Counted from the first letter of the stretch, positions 54,397 through 63,548 are shown. The stretch: DNA of 64,000 nt from Acidimicrobiia bacterium (GCA_018003035.1 JAGNEX010000003.1:14845-78844); one strand, 5' to 3'. The notes: generated by a model not told the origin, from the letters alone. Numbers and translations are program-made.

Positions 54397-55476
54397 CTAC
54401 CCTGCTTGCGTCGTTGTGGCCGCCGCGACCGTGGTTTCGGAGGTCTCGTCAACCACCGTGGTCGGAGTTGCTCCATCTGTTGAACCGGCATCGACGGCCG
54501 TCGTCGACGTGCCCTCCGACGCTGCTGCGTCCGCCGCGGTCGTCGGGGTCGAGGCGCCGTCTTCGAGCGGCTTTACGGTGATGCTGTTGATGTAGACGGG
54601 AGTGTCGGGCGGACCATCAGCCTTGCCCAACGTCTCGATCTTCTTCGCTACCGCCATGCCTTCGGTGACGACACCAATCCGAGGATAGACAGGCCGCTGA
54701 TCCAATGCGGCGGCGTTCGAGCCGGTCACCACAAAGAACTGCGAACCGGACACTCCCTCTCCGTAAGCCATTGCAACGTCTGCGGTCGTGTAAGGGAGCT
54801 CGGTCTCCTCGTCGGGGAGTTTGTAGCCCGGGCCACCCATCCCGTTTCCGTCGGGGTCACCGCCCTGAATGACGAAGTCGGGGGAAACCCGGTGAAAGGT
54901 CAGGCCGTCGTAAAAGCCCTGTTGGGCGAGGGTAATGAAGTTGTTCACGGCGACGGGAGCGCCCTGAGAGGGATCGAGGCCGAAGACGATGTCGCCGCAG
55001 TTGGTTGCGATCGTGGCGACATATTGGACGCCCGGCCTGATCACGATTTCTGGCGTGATCGTTCCGCCTTCTGACGCCGTTGGGGCTTCGGTGTTGCAGG
55101 TGACTGCCGCAACGGCAGCGTCATCTGCTGTGTCTGCGACGAATGTTGGACCGGCTTCGGCCTTGGTAAAGGCGGTAAAGGAGGCCGGGTCAAGAACAGC
55201 TTCTGCCGGTTTGTTCACGGTAGGACGCTTAGGAGTCGAATCCTCGGTATCGCCGGCGGCCGCAGTGGTGGTCGTGGTAGCCACGTCGTCGCCCTTGTCG
55301 CCATCGTCTCGGGTGAGGACGATGAAGGCACCCACCAGGGCGGCAACCACAACTCCAATGATGATGCTGTTACGCATCCGGTCGTTGCGGCTCTGCTTCA
55401 GTTCGGCTTGTTCGCGTTCGGCGCGCCCTAATGCCTTGTTGGCTTTTTGGCGGGCTCGTTTTTCTCTCGTTGACAT
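54397..55476 (-). CDS. membrane-anchored cyclophilin-type peptidyl-prolyl isomerase
   Basis: 359 residues. A basic cytoplasmic head (MSTREKRARQKANKALG) and one membrane segment (about 36-56) are followed by a Thr/Asp-rich linker and a cyclophilin domain (YVATIATNCGDIVFGL, FYDGLTFHRVSPDFVIQGGD, GVSGSQFFVV). A Thr/Ala-rich tail ends the protein. It would act on extracytoplasmic proteins. ATG 55476 is chosen because it starts the charged head; the extension to 55608 overlaps the lysC start and is rejected. Confidence 0.88.
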   Translation of the reverse strand: MSTREKRARQKANKALGRAEREQAELKQSRNDRMRNSIIIGVVVAALVGAFIVLTRDDGDKGDDVATTTTTAAAGDTEDSTPKRPTVNKPAEAVLDPASFTAFTKAEAGPTFVADTADDAAVAAVTCNTEAPTASEGGTITPEIVIRPGVQYVATIATNCGDIVFGLDPSQGAPVAVNNFITLAQQGFYDGLTFHRVSPDFVIQGGDPDGNGMGGPGYKLPDEETELPYTTADVAMAYGEGVSGSQFFVVTGSNAAALDQRPVYPRIGVVTEGMAVAKKIETLGKADGPPDTPVYINSITVKPLEDGASTPTTAADAAASEGTSTTAVDAGSTDGATPTTVVDETSETTVAAATTTQAG

Positions 55477-55597
55477 GGTGGTGGAGTGTAGCCAGTAGCG
55501 CAGGTGTGGTTCTGGCGGTTGTTGGCGGTTGCTATGTACGGGTGAGCCGTCGCCGACAACGAATTTGGGGTCGAGCCGCTGATAGCGTCGGCGCGGT

Positions 55598-56821
55598 ATG
55601 TCGCTCATTGTGCAGAAATACGGGGGGACCTCTGTCGCTGATCCGGAACGGATCGCAGCGGTCGCCGATCACATCACGCGAACCCGGCGGCAAGGCCATG
55701 GTGTCGTGGTCGCCGTTTCGGCGATGGGGAAATCGACGGACGATCTGATCCGGCTCGCCAATGAAGTCGCCAGCAATCCGGGCGGCCGCGAGATGGACAT
55801 GCTGCTCACGGCAGGCGAACGCATCTCGATCGCCTTGCTGTCGATGGCGATCCTTGACCGGGGCGTCCCTGCGGTCAGCTTCACTGGATCTCAAGCTGGC
55901 ATCGTGACCGACACCGCTCACGGCAAGGCAAAGATCCTCGAGATCAAAGCCGACCGACTCAAAGAGGCGCTCGACGAAGGCCAGGTGTGTATCGTCGCCG
56001 GCTTTCAAGGCGTGTCGACGGGGCGTGACATCACCACCCTCGGGCGAGGTGGCAGCGACACCACAGCGGTCGCGCTGGCCGCAGCGCTTAATGCAGACGC
56101 CTGTGAGATCTACACCGATGTAGCGGGGGTGTATTCGGCCGATCCTCGGATCTGTCACCGGGCGCGCCGCCTTTCTGAGGTGTCATTCGATGAAATGCTT
56201 GAAATGTCTGCCTCGGGTGGGCGGGTCTTGGCGCTGCGTTCGGTCGAGTTCGCGCGGCGATACAACGTGCCGCTACATGTCAGGTCCAGCTTCACTTGGG
56301 AGCCTGGTACGTGGGTTCGAGATCTGGGAGACAGTAGAACCATGGAAGATGCCGTCGTCACGGGTGTTACCCACGATGCTTCAGAAGCCAAATTGACGAT
56401 TACCGACGTTCCCGATCGTCCGGGTATCGCTGCGCTCGTGTTCCGGACTCTCGCCGCCGCAGGCGTGAACGTCGACATGATCGTCCAGAACGTCTCTCAC
56501 TCCGCACTCACCGACATCTCCTTTACGGTGCCGTCAGACGAGGCGCGAAAGGCAGAGTCGGTCATTGCCGATGAGTTGGGGACTATCGGCGCGCAGAGCG
56601 TCAGCGTCGACGACGACATCGCTCGTGTCTCTATCGTCGGTGCCGGGATGAAGTCACACCCTGGGGTCGCGGCGACCATGTTCGAGACGCTCGCCGACAA
56701 TGGGGTGAACATCGACATGATCTCGACGTCGACCATCCGCACGTCGTGCGTGGTCCGCCGTTCGGACGTCGAGTTAGCGGTCCGCTCGCTTCACACGGCA
56801 TTTGGTCTCGACGTCGATTAG
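55598..56821 (+). CDS. lysC: aspartate kinase (alpha subunit)
   Basis: 407 residues. It makes beta-aspartyl phosphate from aspartate. KYGGTSV (7-13), the FTGSQAG loop and TLGRGGSDTTA are catalytic; two ACT domains (about 265-405) give feedback control. ATG at 56342 starts MEDAVVTGV, matching the start of the beta subunit made from an internal site in corynebacteria. asd follows after 57 bases. The start lies 121 bases from the divergent cyclophilin gene. Confidence 0.96.
   Translation: MSLIVQKYGGTSVADPERIAAVADHITRTRRQGHGVVVAVSAMGKSTDDLIRLANEVASNPGGREMDMLLTAGERISIALLSMAILDRGVPAVSFTGSQAGIVTDTAHGKAKILEIKADRLKEALDEGQVCIVAGFQGVSTGRDITTLGRGGSDTTAVALAAALNADACEIYTDVAGVYSADPRICHRARRLSEVSFDEMLEMSASGGRVLALRSVEFARRYNVPLHVRSSFTWEPGTWVRDLGDSRTMEDAVVTGVTHDASEAKLTITDVPDRPGIAALVFRTLAAAGVNVDMIVQNVSHSALTDISFTVPSDEARKAESVIADELGTIGAQSVSVDDDIARVSIVGAGMKSHPGVAATMFETLADNGVNIDMISTSTIRTSCVVRRSDVELAVRSLHTAFGLDVD
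56342..56821 (+). CDS. possible aspartate kinase beta subunit (internal start in lysC)
   Basis: An in-frame ATG at 56342 would give a 159-residue protein holding just the two ACT domains. The first residues MEDAVVTGVTHDASEAK resemble the known beta start in Corynebacterium. GGGAGA lies about 11 bases upstream. Whether it is used is inference. Confidence 0.5.
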   Translation: MEDAVVTGVTHDASEAKLTITDVPDRPGIAALVFRTLAAAGVNVDMIVQNVSHSALTDISFTVPSDEARKAESVIADELGTIGAQSVSVDDDIARVSIVGAGMKSHPGVAATMFETLADNGVNIDMISTSTIRTSCVVRRSDVELAVRSLHTAFGLDVD

Positions 56822-56878
56822 GGCGGCTCAGTAGGCGCAGGTGTGCGCCGCAAGCCCACAAGTATCGGAGTGAATCAG

Positions 56879-57916
56879 ATGAAAATTGGTGTCATAGGTG
56901 TGACCGGTCTGGTCGGAACCGACATTCTCCGAATCCTCGAGCAGCGAAAGACTCCGGTCTCTGAGCTTCGTGGATTTGCCTCCGAACGTTCTGTGGGTCG
57001 CAAGGTTCCTTTCGCAGGCGGCGAAGTGATCTGCCAATTGCTGGAACCTGGCTGTTTCGACGGTCTCGACGCCGTGGTCGTCGATGTCGACGATCCGATT
57101 TCGCTCGAGTGGGCGCCGCAGGCGGCCGCCGCGGGGTGCGTTGTCATCGACAACTCCGCCGCATTTCGGATGGATCCAGACGTGCCGTTGGTCGTCGCCG
57201 AAGTCAACCCCGACGATCTGGCCGATCTGCCGAAGGGCATCGCGAGTTGCCCGAATTGCACCACTATGGTCCTGATGGTCGCCTTGGGACCGTTGCATGC
57301 AGTCAACCCGATCAAGCGCCTGGTGGTGTCGACCTATCAGTCAGTGTCGGGTGCTGGTCAGGCCGGACTTCACGAGCTGCGCGATCAGTGGCGAGCTAAC
57401 GCCGATGACCTCGACTGGATGGCGACGGCGGGTGAGTCCACCGTCCCGACGGGCGAGGTGTGGCCTATTCAGATCGCTGGCAACGCTATTCCGCTGGCCG
57501 GTTCGGTCAAAGAGGCTGGATATACCTCCGAGGAGTGGAAGCTGGTCCGCGAGACCCGAAAGATCCTCCACGACGATGACATCCAGGTGTCGGCAACGTG
57601 TGTCCGCGTCCCGGTCTTCGTCGGTCACGCCATGACCGCGAACATCGAGTTTGAGCGGCCGATGTCAAGGGACGAGGCGATATCGCTGTTGGAGAACGCG
57701 CCCGGGCTGATCTTGGACGCCGATGGCGCTCCGACGCCGCTGGAGGCAGCCGGTATCGACCCCGTGCTCGTCGGTCGCATCCGCGAGGACGTGTCCAGGC
57801 CTGGAGCGCTCGACCTTTGGGTCACAGGCGACAACCTGCGCAAAGGTGCCGCGCTGAACGCCGTTCAGATGCTTGAAGTCGCCATGGCCCAGCGCGAGGT
57901 CGTCTCGAACTCCTGA
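56879..57916 (+). CDS. asd: aspartate-semialdehyde dehydrogenase
   Basis: 345 residues. The NADP-binding GVTGLVGTDIL lies near the N-terminus and the catalytic Cys in ASCPNCTTM; the His region REDVSRPGALDLW is near the C-terminus. It makes aspartate semialdehyde for lysine, threonine, methionine and, here possibly, ectoine. ATG 56879 has GGAG upstream and starts MKIGVIGVTG; the upstream frame is not conserved. Confidence 0.96.
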   Translation: MKIGVIGVTGLVGTDILRILEQRKTPVSELRGFASERSVGRKVPFAGGEVICQLLEPGCFDGLDAVVVDVDDPISLEWAPQAAAAGCVVIDNSAAFRMDPDVPLVVAEVNPDDLADLPKGIASCPNCTTMVLMVALGPLHAVNPIKRLVVSTYQSVSGAGQAGLHELRDQWRANADDLDWMATAGESTVPTGEVWPIQIAGNAIPLAGSVKEAGYTSEEWKLVRETRKILHDDDIQVSATCVRVPVFVGHAMTANIEFERPMSRDEAISLLENAPGLILDADGAPTPLEAAGIDPVLVGRIREDVSRPGALDLWVTGDNLRKGAALNAVQMLEVAMAQREVVSNS

Positions 57917-58040
57917 CCCTGCTCGCTGATGGTTGCGGGCCGGCTGTGTGGGCCTGCCTGGAGACGTTTTGTGGGCCAGGTCGGCGCCGTCGGACAGAGG
58001 CCCGATCACTTACAGTCAGCCCGATGAGGAGCCCGCGCCG

Positions 58041-58424
58041 ATGATCATTCGGAGTCTCGACGAAGTCGTCGGATCGGAACGCGAGACCAGCGCCGAAACC
58101 TGGCGTTCGCGGCGCCTGTTACTGGCATCCGACGGTATGGGCTTTTCGCTGCACGACACGGTTCTTGGGGCGGGGACTGTCACCGAAATGCAGTACCTCA
58201 ATCACCTTGAGGCTGTGTACTGCATCGAAGGGGTCGCCGAGCTCGAGGACCACGCGACGGGTGACGTCCACCGCATCACGCCGGGAGTGGTGTACGCGCT
58301 TGATCGGCATGACCGCCACACGATCCGCGTCATCGAAGATTTTCGCTGTGTGTGCGTGTTTAACCCGGCCTGCGTTGGGACGGAGACTCATGACGAAAAC
58401 GGGTCGTTCCCCCTGCCGACCTAA
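58041..58424 (+). CDS. ectC: L-ectoine synthase-like cupin
   Basis: 127 residues that match EctC along the whole length: MIIRSLDEVVGSER, WRSRRLLLASDGMGFS, NHLEAVYCIEG, ALDRHDRHTIR and CVCVFNPAC. EctC closes N-gamma-acetyl-diaminobutyrate to ectoine with an iron centre in the cupin barrel; the Tyr, His and Glu-type residues of that site look present (NHLEAVYC, DRHDRH). It lies 124 bases after asd and ends before a terminator. No ectA, ectB or ectD is in the window. Solitary ectC genes are known in other bacteria. Confidence 0.9.
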   Translation: MIIRSLDEVVGSERETSAETWRSRRLLLASDGMGFSLHDTVLGAGTVTEMQYLNHLEAVYCIEGVAELEDHATGDVHRITPGVVYALDRHDRHTIRVIEDFRCVCVFNPACVGTETHDENGSFPLPT

Positions 58425-58493
58425 GTGTGAACCGCACTTGTGGAGTCCAATGCCTGCGCTCATGCTTCGGCTGAGCAATCCTGTCGAACAATG

Positions 58494-58528
58494 ACGGAGG
58501 CCGTGCCCTAAGGCACGGCCTCCGTTTG
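58494..58528. terminator. terminator between ectC and tRNA-Pro
   Basis: A perfect 14-bp stem (58494-58507 with 58512-58525), loop CTAA, with TTTGT after it on the plus strand. It lies between the convergent ectC and tRNA-Pro and could serve both. Confidence 0.8.
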
Positions 58529-58534
58529 TCTAGA

Positions 58535-58612
58535 TGGTCGGGACGGCGGGATTCGAACCCGCGACCTCAGCGTCCCGAACGCTGCGCGCTAACCAAGCTG
58601 CGCTACGTCCCG
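58535..58612 (-). tRNA. tRNA-Pro (CGG)
   Basis: Read on the minus strand: acceptor CGGGACG pairs perfectly with CGTCCCG, anticodon arm CAGCG-TTCGGGA-CGCTG with anticodon CGG, T arm GCGGG-TTCGAAT-CCCGC, discriminator A and encoded CCA (58535-58537). Confidence 0.95.
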
Positions 58613-58679
58613 ATTGCCGACCATTCTAGGCGGGCTTGTGGGTCGGTCCGAACCTTACCGGAGCGACCGAGGGCAGAGG

Positions 58680-59066
58680 TTAGGCGCCTGCCTTCGCCGG
58701 GGCCGCAATGAGTCGGCGGACCACTTGGCGGAGCGCCCCAGCGTTGAGGGGCTTCAAGATGGCCGCATCGGTTTCTGACCGGTTGGCCAGGAAGCGGTCG
58801 GCCTCTCTGTCGAGGAGCAGCACGATCTTGGTTTGTGGCAACCGCCCAGCCCCCGCCTCAAGGCGAAGTTCGCGAGAGACCGCGAATCCGCCCATGTTCG
58901 AGATCTGCATGTCCAAGATGACGACGTCGGGGGCGTGCTTCGCCACAGCGGCGGCGATGTCGACCCCGTTGTCGACCACTTCGACGGACATATCCCGAGC
59001 GGTCAAGGCCGAACGAGCTTCCTGTTGGATCCAAGGGGCGTCGCTTGCGACGAGCACGGTAGACAC
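58680..59066 (-). CDS. single-domain response regulator (receiver domain)
   Basis: 128 residues, a CheY-like receiver with no output domain. The phosphoacceptor is Asp52 in VVILDMQ, an acidic residue is near the N-terminus (Asp9) and the Lys is in LKPLNAG. No histidine kinase is nearby. It lies 10 bases after the ArsA-like pair on the same strand, so it is probably in the same transcript. Target unknown. Confidence 0.82.
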   Translation of the reverse strand: MSTVLVASDAPWIQQEARSALTARDMSVEVVDNGVDIAAAVAKHAPDVVILDMQISNMGGFAVSRELRLEAGAGRLPQTKIVLLLDREADRFLANRSETDAAILKPLNAGALRQVVRRLIAAPAKAGA

Positions 59067-59076
59067 GATCGCCAGG

Positions 59077-60210
59077 TTACTTTTCTGCGCCGACGAACAA
59101 AGACTCGCTCATTTGATTGAGGCTTTCCATGTCGTAGATCTCGCGTCCGAACTGGGGCACGAGAACGGTGACGGTGGTTCCAAGATCGGCCACCAGCTTG
59201 TTGACCTGATCCTTTTCGCGCTGTGCAAGCGCTTCCCAGCGGGCCAAGTTTTCAATCGCTGCAACCAGAGTCGAATCGGCGACAGCGATGCCGGCGTCCG
59301 CTTCGAACTGCGCCGAGGTCCGGTCGGTCAAACGAGGGTGAATGCGGTTCACGATGACACCCGCGACCCGCTGCCCGGTCTGGCGCAGGCGTTGGCCGAA
59401 GAAGCGAGCTTCTTCGATCGAATCTTGGCGAGCTGACGTCACGACAAGGAACGACGTATCGGAGGAGTTGATGACCGTCTCGATCCGAGCTGCACGCTGA
59501 CGAAAGCCGGATTCCATCCCCTCGAACGCTCCGAAGAAGGCGATCGCATCCTCGACGACCTCGGTGCCGACAACCCGGCTCATAGCTCTCAGAAGGCCCA
59601 TCATCGCCCTGTTGGCGGCGCGGAGATAGAGCCTTGTCGGCGCGGTCAATAGGCGAGTGACCGGGTGTTCAAGGAAGCGGGTCAACCGACCGGGAGCTTC
59701 GAGGAAATCGAGGGCGTGACGGCTCGGCGGCGTATCAACCACGATCAGGTCGAACCGATTACCCGACTCAAGTTCATAGAGCTTTTCCATTGCCATGTAT
59801 TCCTGGGTTCCGCCAAGAGCGCCAGAGAGGTTGCGGTAGATCTGATTGTTGAGGATGCGCTCGGCCTGGGCAGGGTTGGCTGACTGGCTGCGGATCAAGT
59901 CGTCAAAGGTTGCTTTGGCGTCGAGTTGCAACGCCGAGAACGTTCCGCTTGGGGCAGCGTCACCGTCCTTTCGATCGTTGACCTTCCAGAGCGCTTCGTC
60001 GATTGCTTGGGGCTGGTTGGGCAGGTTGTCGAGGCCAAGGGTGTGAGCCAGCCTTCTAGCAGGGTCGATGGTCACAACCACAGAGTTGAGGCCGTCCAGT
60101 GCGCCTTTGAGGGCAAGGGCTGCTGAGACCGTTGTCTTGCCGACCCCGCCGGTGCCGCACACGATCACGATCCGCGACTGAGTCATTACCTTTTTCAGGT
60201 CAGCGCTCAT
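59077..60210 (-). CDS. ArsA/Get3-like ATPase, second of pair
   Basis: 377 residues. The Walker A region reads CGTGGVGKTT (Thr20 in the place of the usual signature Lys), followed by DPARRLAHTLG and IVVDTPPSRHALDF (switch). It lacks the arsenite Cys triad and has no arsenic genes nearby. Mycobacteria have a similar tandem pair (Rv3679-Rv3680, BagA/BagB). Overlaps the first gene of the pair by 4 bases, so the two probably form one complex. Confidence 0.88.
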   Translation of the reverse strand: MSADLKKVMTQSRIVIVCGTGGVGKTTVSAALALKGALDGLNSVVVTIDPARRLAHTLGLDNLPNQPQAIDEALWKVNDRKDGDAAPSGTFSALQLDAKATFDDLIRSQSANPAQAERILNNQIYRNLSGALGGTQEYMAMEKLYELESGNRFDLIVVDTPPSRHALDFLEAPGRLTRFLEHPVTRLLTAPTRLYLRAANRAMMGLLRAMSRVVGTEVVEDAIAFFGAFEGMESGFRQRAARIETVINSSDTSFLVVTSARQDSIEEARFFGQRLRQTGQRVAGVIVNRIHPRLTDRTSAQFEADAGIAVADSTLVAAIENLARWEALAQREKDQVNKLVADLGTTVTVLVPQFGREIYDMESLNQMSESLFVGAEK

Positions 60211-61172
60211 TGGGCCGCCTTAGCGTCGACCAGCAGTTGATCGATCTGTGCGGCAAAGGCGTCCGCGAGTTGGTTGAGGGCGGCGAAGTCGACCTCCGAT
60301 TCAAAAATCAGTGGCAGGGTGACCAGCCCACTGCTTGAGCGAATTCGATCGATCTCCTCAGCCTGCTGGAGTCCCCGGGCTGTGGCGAACGAAGCGCTGT
60401 CGGCGCAGGCTTCGACGACCGATGGGGGCCAGTCCAAGCCAACCTCCGCACAGCGTTCGCTGAGCGTTGTCGGAGTCTCGGCGGAGAGGTTCGAAACATC
60501 AGGGTTGACCATGTTGACCACGGCTGGACCGAGGACGACGCCCGCCTGGGCTGTCAACCATTCCGAGGTCTGGAGCATTTCCGACACGGGCGTGTGTTCA
60601 GCCAGGGTCACCAACAACACCCGAGCTCTTGTTCCATCTTCGAGCATGGCCACCGCCCGTTCCGCCTGATTGCGAAGCGGACCGACCCGAGCGGCCTGTT
60701 CCATTCTGCGCGGCGTGGCGAGAAATGCGAGCGCGTGACCCGCAGCAGGCGCATCGACCAGGATGACGTCAGCAATGGCCGCCTCTTCCATCTGCCGGAT
60801 CTTGCCCATGACGAGTAGATCTCGCAGGCCCGGCACCGCGGTGGCAACCACGTCGGCGACGCCGGAGCGAATCATGCGTTTTGCAATGCGGCGCATGCCG
60901 TGGTCGTTGAGATACTCGAGGAGAGCGGCCAAGGAAGTGATCTGGCGTGCCCTGATGTTGGGTGCCAGCGTTTGATCGATATCGGATAGGGGGCCGCAGC
61001 CAAAGAGGCGCGACAGGCCCGACTTACCTTCGATCTCGACGATCTGGACGCTCCGCCCGGCCGCGGCCGCAGCGACGGCCAGCGAAGCCGTGACCGTCGT
61101 CTTCCCTACGCCGCCCTTACCGGCGACTATGAGAACGCGGGACTGGTCCCAGAACGCATCGGTGTCGGTCAC
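60207..61172 (-). CDS. ArsA/Get3-like ATPase, first of pair
   Basis: 321 residues. The deviant Walker A AGKGGVGKTT has the signature Lys19; the switch region reads ILVDAPAAGHALAFL. It is upstream of and overlaps its partner (ATGA). The neighbouring receiver gene lies downstream and the NfeD-type gene diverges from it. It may act in membrane-protein handling or envelope stress, as proposed for the mycobacterial pair; the exact role is not shown by the sequence. Confidence 0.88.
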   Translation of the reverse strand: MTDTDAFWDQSRVLIVAGKGGVGKTTVTASLAVAAAAAGRSVQIVEIEGKSGLSRLFGCGPLSDIDQTLAPNIRARQITSLAALLEYLNDHGMRRIAKRMIRSGVADVVATAVPGLRDLLVMGKIRQMEEAAIADVILVDAPAAGHALAFLATPRRMEQAARVGPLRNQAERAVAMLEDGTRARVLLVTLAEHTPVSEMLQTSEWLTAQAGVVLGPAVVNMVNPDVSNLSAETPTTLSERCAEVGLDWPPSVVEACADSASFATARGLQQAEEIDRIRSSSGLVTLPLIFESEVDFAALNQLADAFAAQIDQLLVDAKAAQ

Positions 61173-61277
61173 AGCGCCGACACTAGTTGAAGTCCAAGTC
61201 CGTGATTCCGGATCGCCCCGACCGCCCCGCAGTACCCGGTTCGACGTGCGCCTAGGTTGACGTGAAGACTTAGCGCA

Positions 61278-62813
61278 ATGGATGCGCCGCAGAAACAGCG
61301 TGTTGCCGCACCCGCGCTTTTCTCAATGCCCGACGCGACGAGAAAACTTCGCTCAGTCGGCCACGCGCACCTCGAGAATCGACGACCAACGTTGGGGCTG
61401 ATCGCCACATTGCTGGTCGTCCTTGGTGCTTTGGTATCGCTTTTGCCGGCCAGCGCTGGCGCCCAAGAAGAGCGCGACGTTACGACTACCTCGGCCGCTG
61501 GCGAAGGTGGCTCGGGTGACCTCCCCGGCAGTGAAACCGATCCGAGTCTTGATCCTGCTTGGGTCGACGACAAGCGCATCGACGTGGTCAAAGTGGACGG
61601 GGTGATCGACCCTGTCACTGCATCCATGGTTTCAGACGTCTTGACCGAGGCGAACGCCAACGACGTCACGATGGTCCTCCTTCAGATCGACGCATCGGGC
61701 GTCCTGGACGTGGACATTGCAGAGCTGACTCGCCAGATTCGCGAGTCCGATGTCCCGGTGTTGGCGTGGGTCGGTCCGTCGGGTGCGACGGCGAGCGGCG
61801 GGGCTGTCGAACTCGTCGCAGCTGCGCACCTCAACGCGATTGCTGACGGAGCCTCGATTGGCGATCCCGTTCCGTCGCGGCTCGACCGGACGGCAGCGTC
61901 TGACCAGGCAGGCGATCGAACGCTTCTCGAAGACCTGCTAGCCGAGACCGGGCGGCCAGATAACTGGATCGCACAGGCGTCCGATGGTGGTTTGGACTCT
62001 GACGAAGCGGTCAAGTCTGGCCTGATCGAAGAGAAGGCCGTCATCCTCGGGGAGGCGATTGTCGGTGTTGACGGTCAGACCGTCGAAACGGCGGCCGGAC
62101 CGGTGGTTTTGTCGACCGCTCGGACGATTACCGACGAGACGACCGGAGTTCGGCGCCAGAGCGAGAACCAGCAGATTCGATTCCTTCAGCTGGGGCTTGC
62201 CCAACAGCTCCAGCACACGCTGGTCAGTCCCCGGGTTGCATACCTGCTGCTGCTCAGCGGACTGGCCTTGATTCTCTTTGAGTATTACGCCTCGGCCGTC
62301 GGTCTGGCGTCTGCCACGGGAGCGCTCGCACTGGTGGGTGCCTTCTTTGGTATGTCGCACCTCCCGGTCAATACCTGGGCGGTGGTGCTGATCTGTCTTG
62401 CGTTCATCTGTTTTGCCGTGGAGGTCCAAGCGGGAACGCTGGGACCATACACGGCGCTCGGAACGGCGTTCGTGGCCCTTGGATCGACGCGCCTGTTTTC
62501 CGGCCCGCCCGCGGTCACCGTGCCCTGGTGGCTGGTCATTATCGGGACGGTGGCGACCGTGTTGTTCGTCGTCGGCGGAATGACCGCCATGGTCCGGTCG
62601 CGGTTTGGCACGCCCACGGTTGGACGTGAAGGACTGATCGGGCGCGAAGGGGTGACGCAATCTGCCGTAGCAGCAAAGGGCGTCGTCATTATCGATGGTG
62701 CACCGTGGCGCGCCGTGACGAACCGGGCACGCCCACTCGAAGCGGGTGTCGCGGTTCGCGTCGTGGCCATTCAGGGGCTTGAAGTAGAAGTCGAGCCGCT
62801 TTCGCTCGACTGA
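61278..62813 (+). CDS. NfeD-type membrane serine protease homologue
   Basis: 511 residues. A cytoplasmic head (1-38), one membrane or signal segment (about 39-62) and an acidic linker lead to a ClpP-like domain (about 95-240) with VGPSGATASGGAVELVA. Four or so membrane segments (about 325-440) and a C-terminal OB-fold (GREGLIGREGVTQS) follow. This is the long NfeD form, which cuts or organises membrane proteins with a stomatin partner; no stomatin gene is in view. The start lies 106 bases from the divergent ATPase gene. Confidence 0.85.
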   Translation: MDAPQKQRVAAPALFSMPDATRKLRSVGHAHLENRRPTLGLIATLLVVLGALVSLLPASAGAQEERDVTTTSAAGEGGSGDLPGSETDPSLDPAWVDDKRIDVVKVDGVIDPVTASMVSDVLTEANANDVTMVLLQIDASGVLDVDIAELTRQIRESDVPVLAWVGPSGATASGGAVELVAAAHLNAIADGASIGDPVPSRLDRTAASDQAGDRTLLEDLLAETGRPDNWIAQASDGGLDSDEAVKSGLIEEKAVILGEAIVGVDGQTVETAAGPVVLSTARTITDETTGVRRQSENQQIRFLQLGLAQQLQHTLVSPRVAYLLLLSGLALILFEYYASAVGLASATGALALVGAFFGMSHLPVNTWAVVLICLAFICFAVEVQAGTLGPYTALGTAFVALGSTRLFSGPPAVTVPWWLVIIGTVATVLFVVGGMTAMVRSRFGTPTVGREGLIGREGVTQSAVAAKGVVIIDGAPWRAVTNRARPLEAGVAVRVVAIQGLEVEVEPLSLD

Positions 62814-63548
62814 CCCCGGGTCGGTCGGGTGACCGGCAGGCCGGATTGCCGATCCTCTAGGTAGTTCCGCCTAGCCGACGCAGCGGTTTCCAGCGCCCTC
62901 TGCGCATCATGGCGCCGAGATGTGTCTCCAAGCGATGACTCGAACGCCGAAAGCCGATGGTGGCTTCGGTGCGTTGCGATGTGCGGCGTCGGTCGTCCAT
63001 GGGTTGGTGGGGTCGAGTTGTCGATTCGTCATTCTGAGCGCGCCGCTAGTGCTGGCCGACTTGGCGGGCCGTTTACGCAGGCCTTATTGGCGCTCCCGGG
63101 CTGCGACGAGGCGGGCTTTGGACCGCTCCTCACTCAAACCGGCACATCGGCGCCTGCGCCCGGGCCGCTCCTCGCTCAACCGGCGAAATCAGTGCCCCGC
63201 TCTGTGGCTGTGCAAATGCACTCGAGGTGCACCCCGTACTAGCTGACGGAAATGGGTGGGTCGAACGGCGATCGACCTCTGCGAGCCTGTCGTTCGAGCG
63301 GCCACTGACGGCCTTCGATCGACGCACCGTGAGATGTTGATACTTCGGCTGAGAAGGGGATTTTTCCGGTTTTGGTTAGCGCCTGTTGTTTTTGTGTCTC
63401 ATTCCACCGAATCTGTTGACCCTATGTTGTGGAATCGGCGAGCAGGTATTTGCGTATTCAATCAAAGCGAAAAGATCATTTGTGCTGCATATATTCCTCG
63501 TGTACGTTGAGCTTTCCCTGACAAAGAGCTAAAGAGGAATCGGTAGAA
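62814..63548. other. 735 bases without a convincing gene
   Basis: Overlapping short frames exist in three phases but have no family-like features. It holds an imperfect direct repeat of about 30 bases (near 63121 and 63164, GACCGCTCCTCACTCAAA versus GGCCGCTCCTCGCTCAA). From about 63340 the base composition turns more AT-rich towards the WhiB gene, as in a promoter region. TATATT lies at about 63489. Confidence 0.5.

Noticed and set aside
62922-63242. Frames of about 106-108 residues after the NfeD-type gene
   Set aside because: Two overlapping frames in different phases with odd composition; neither has a good start site or a family feature.
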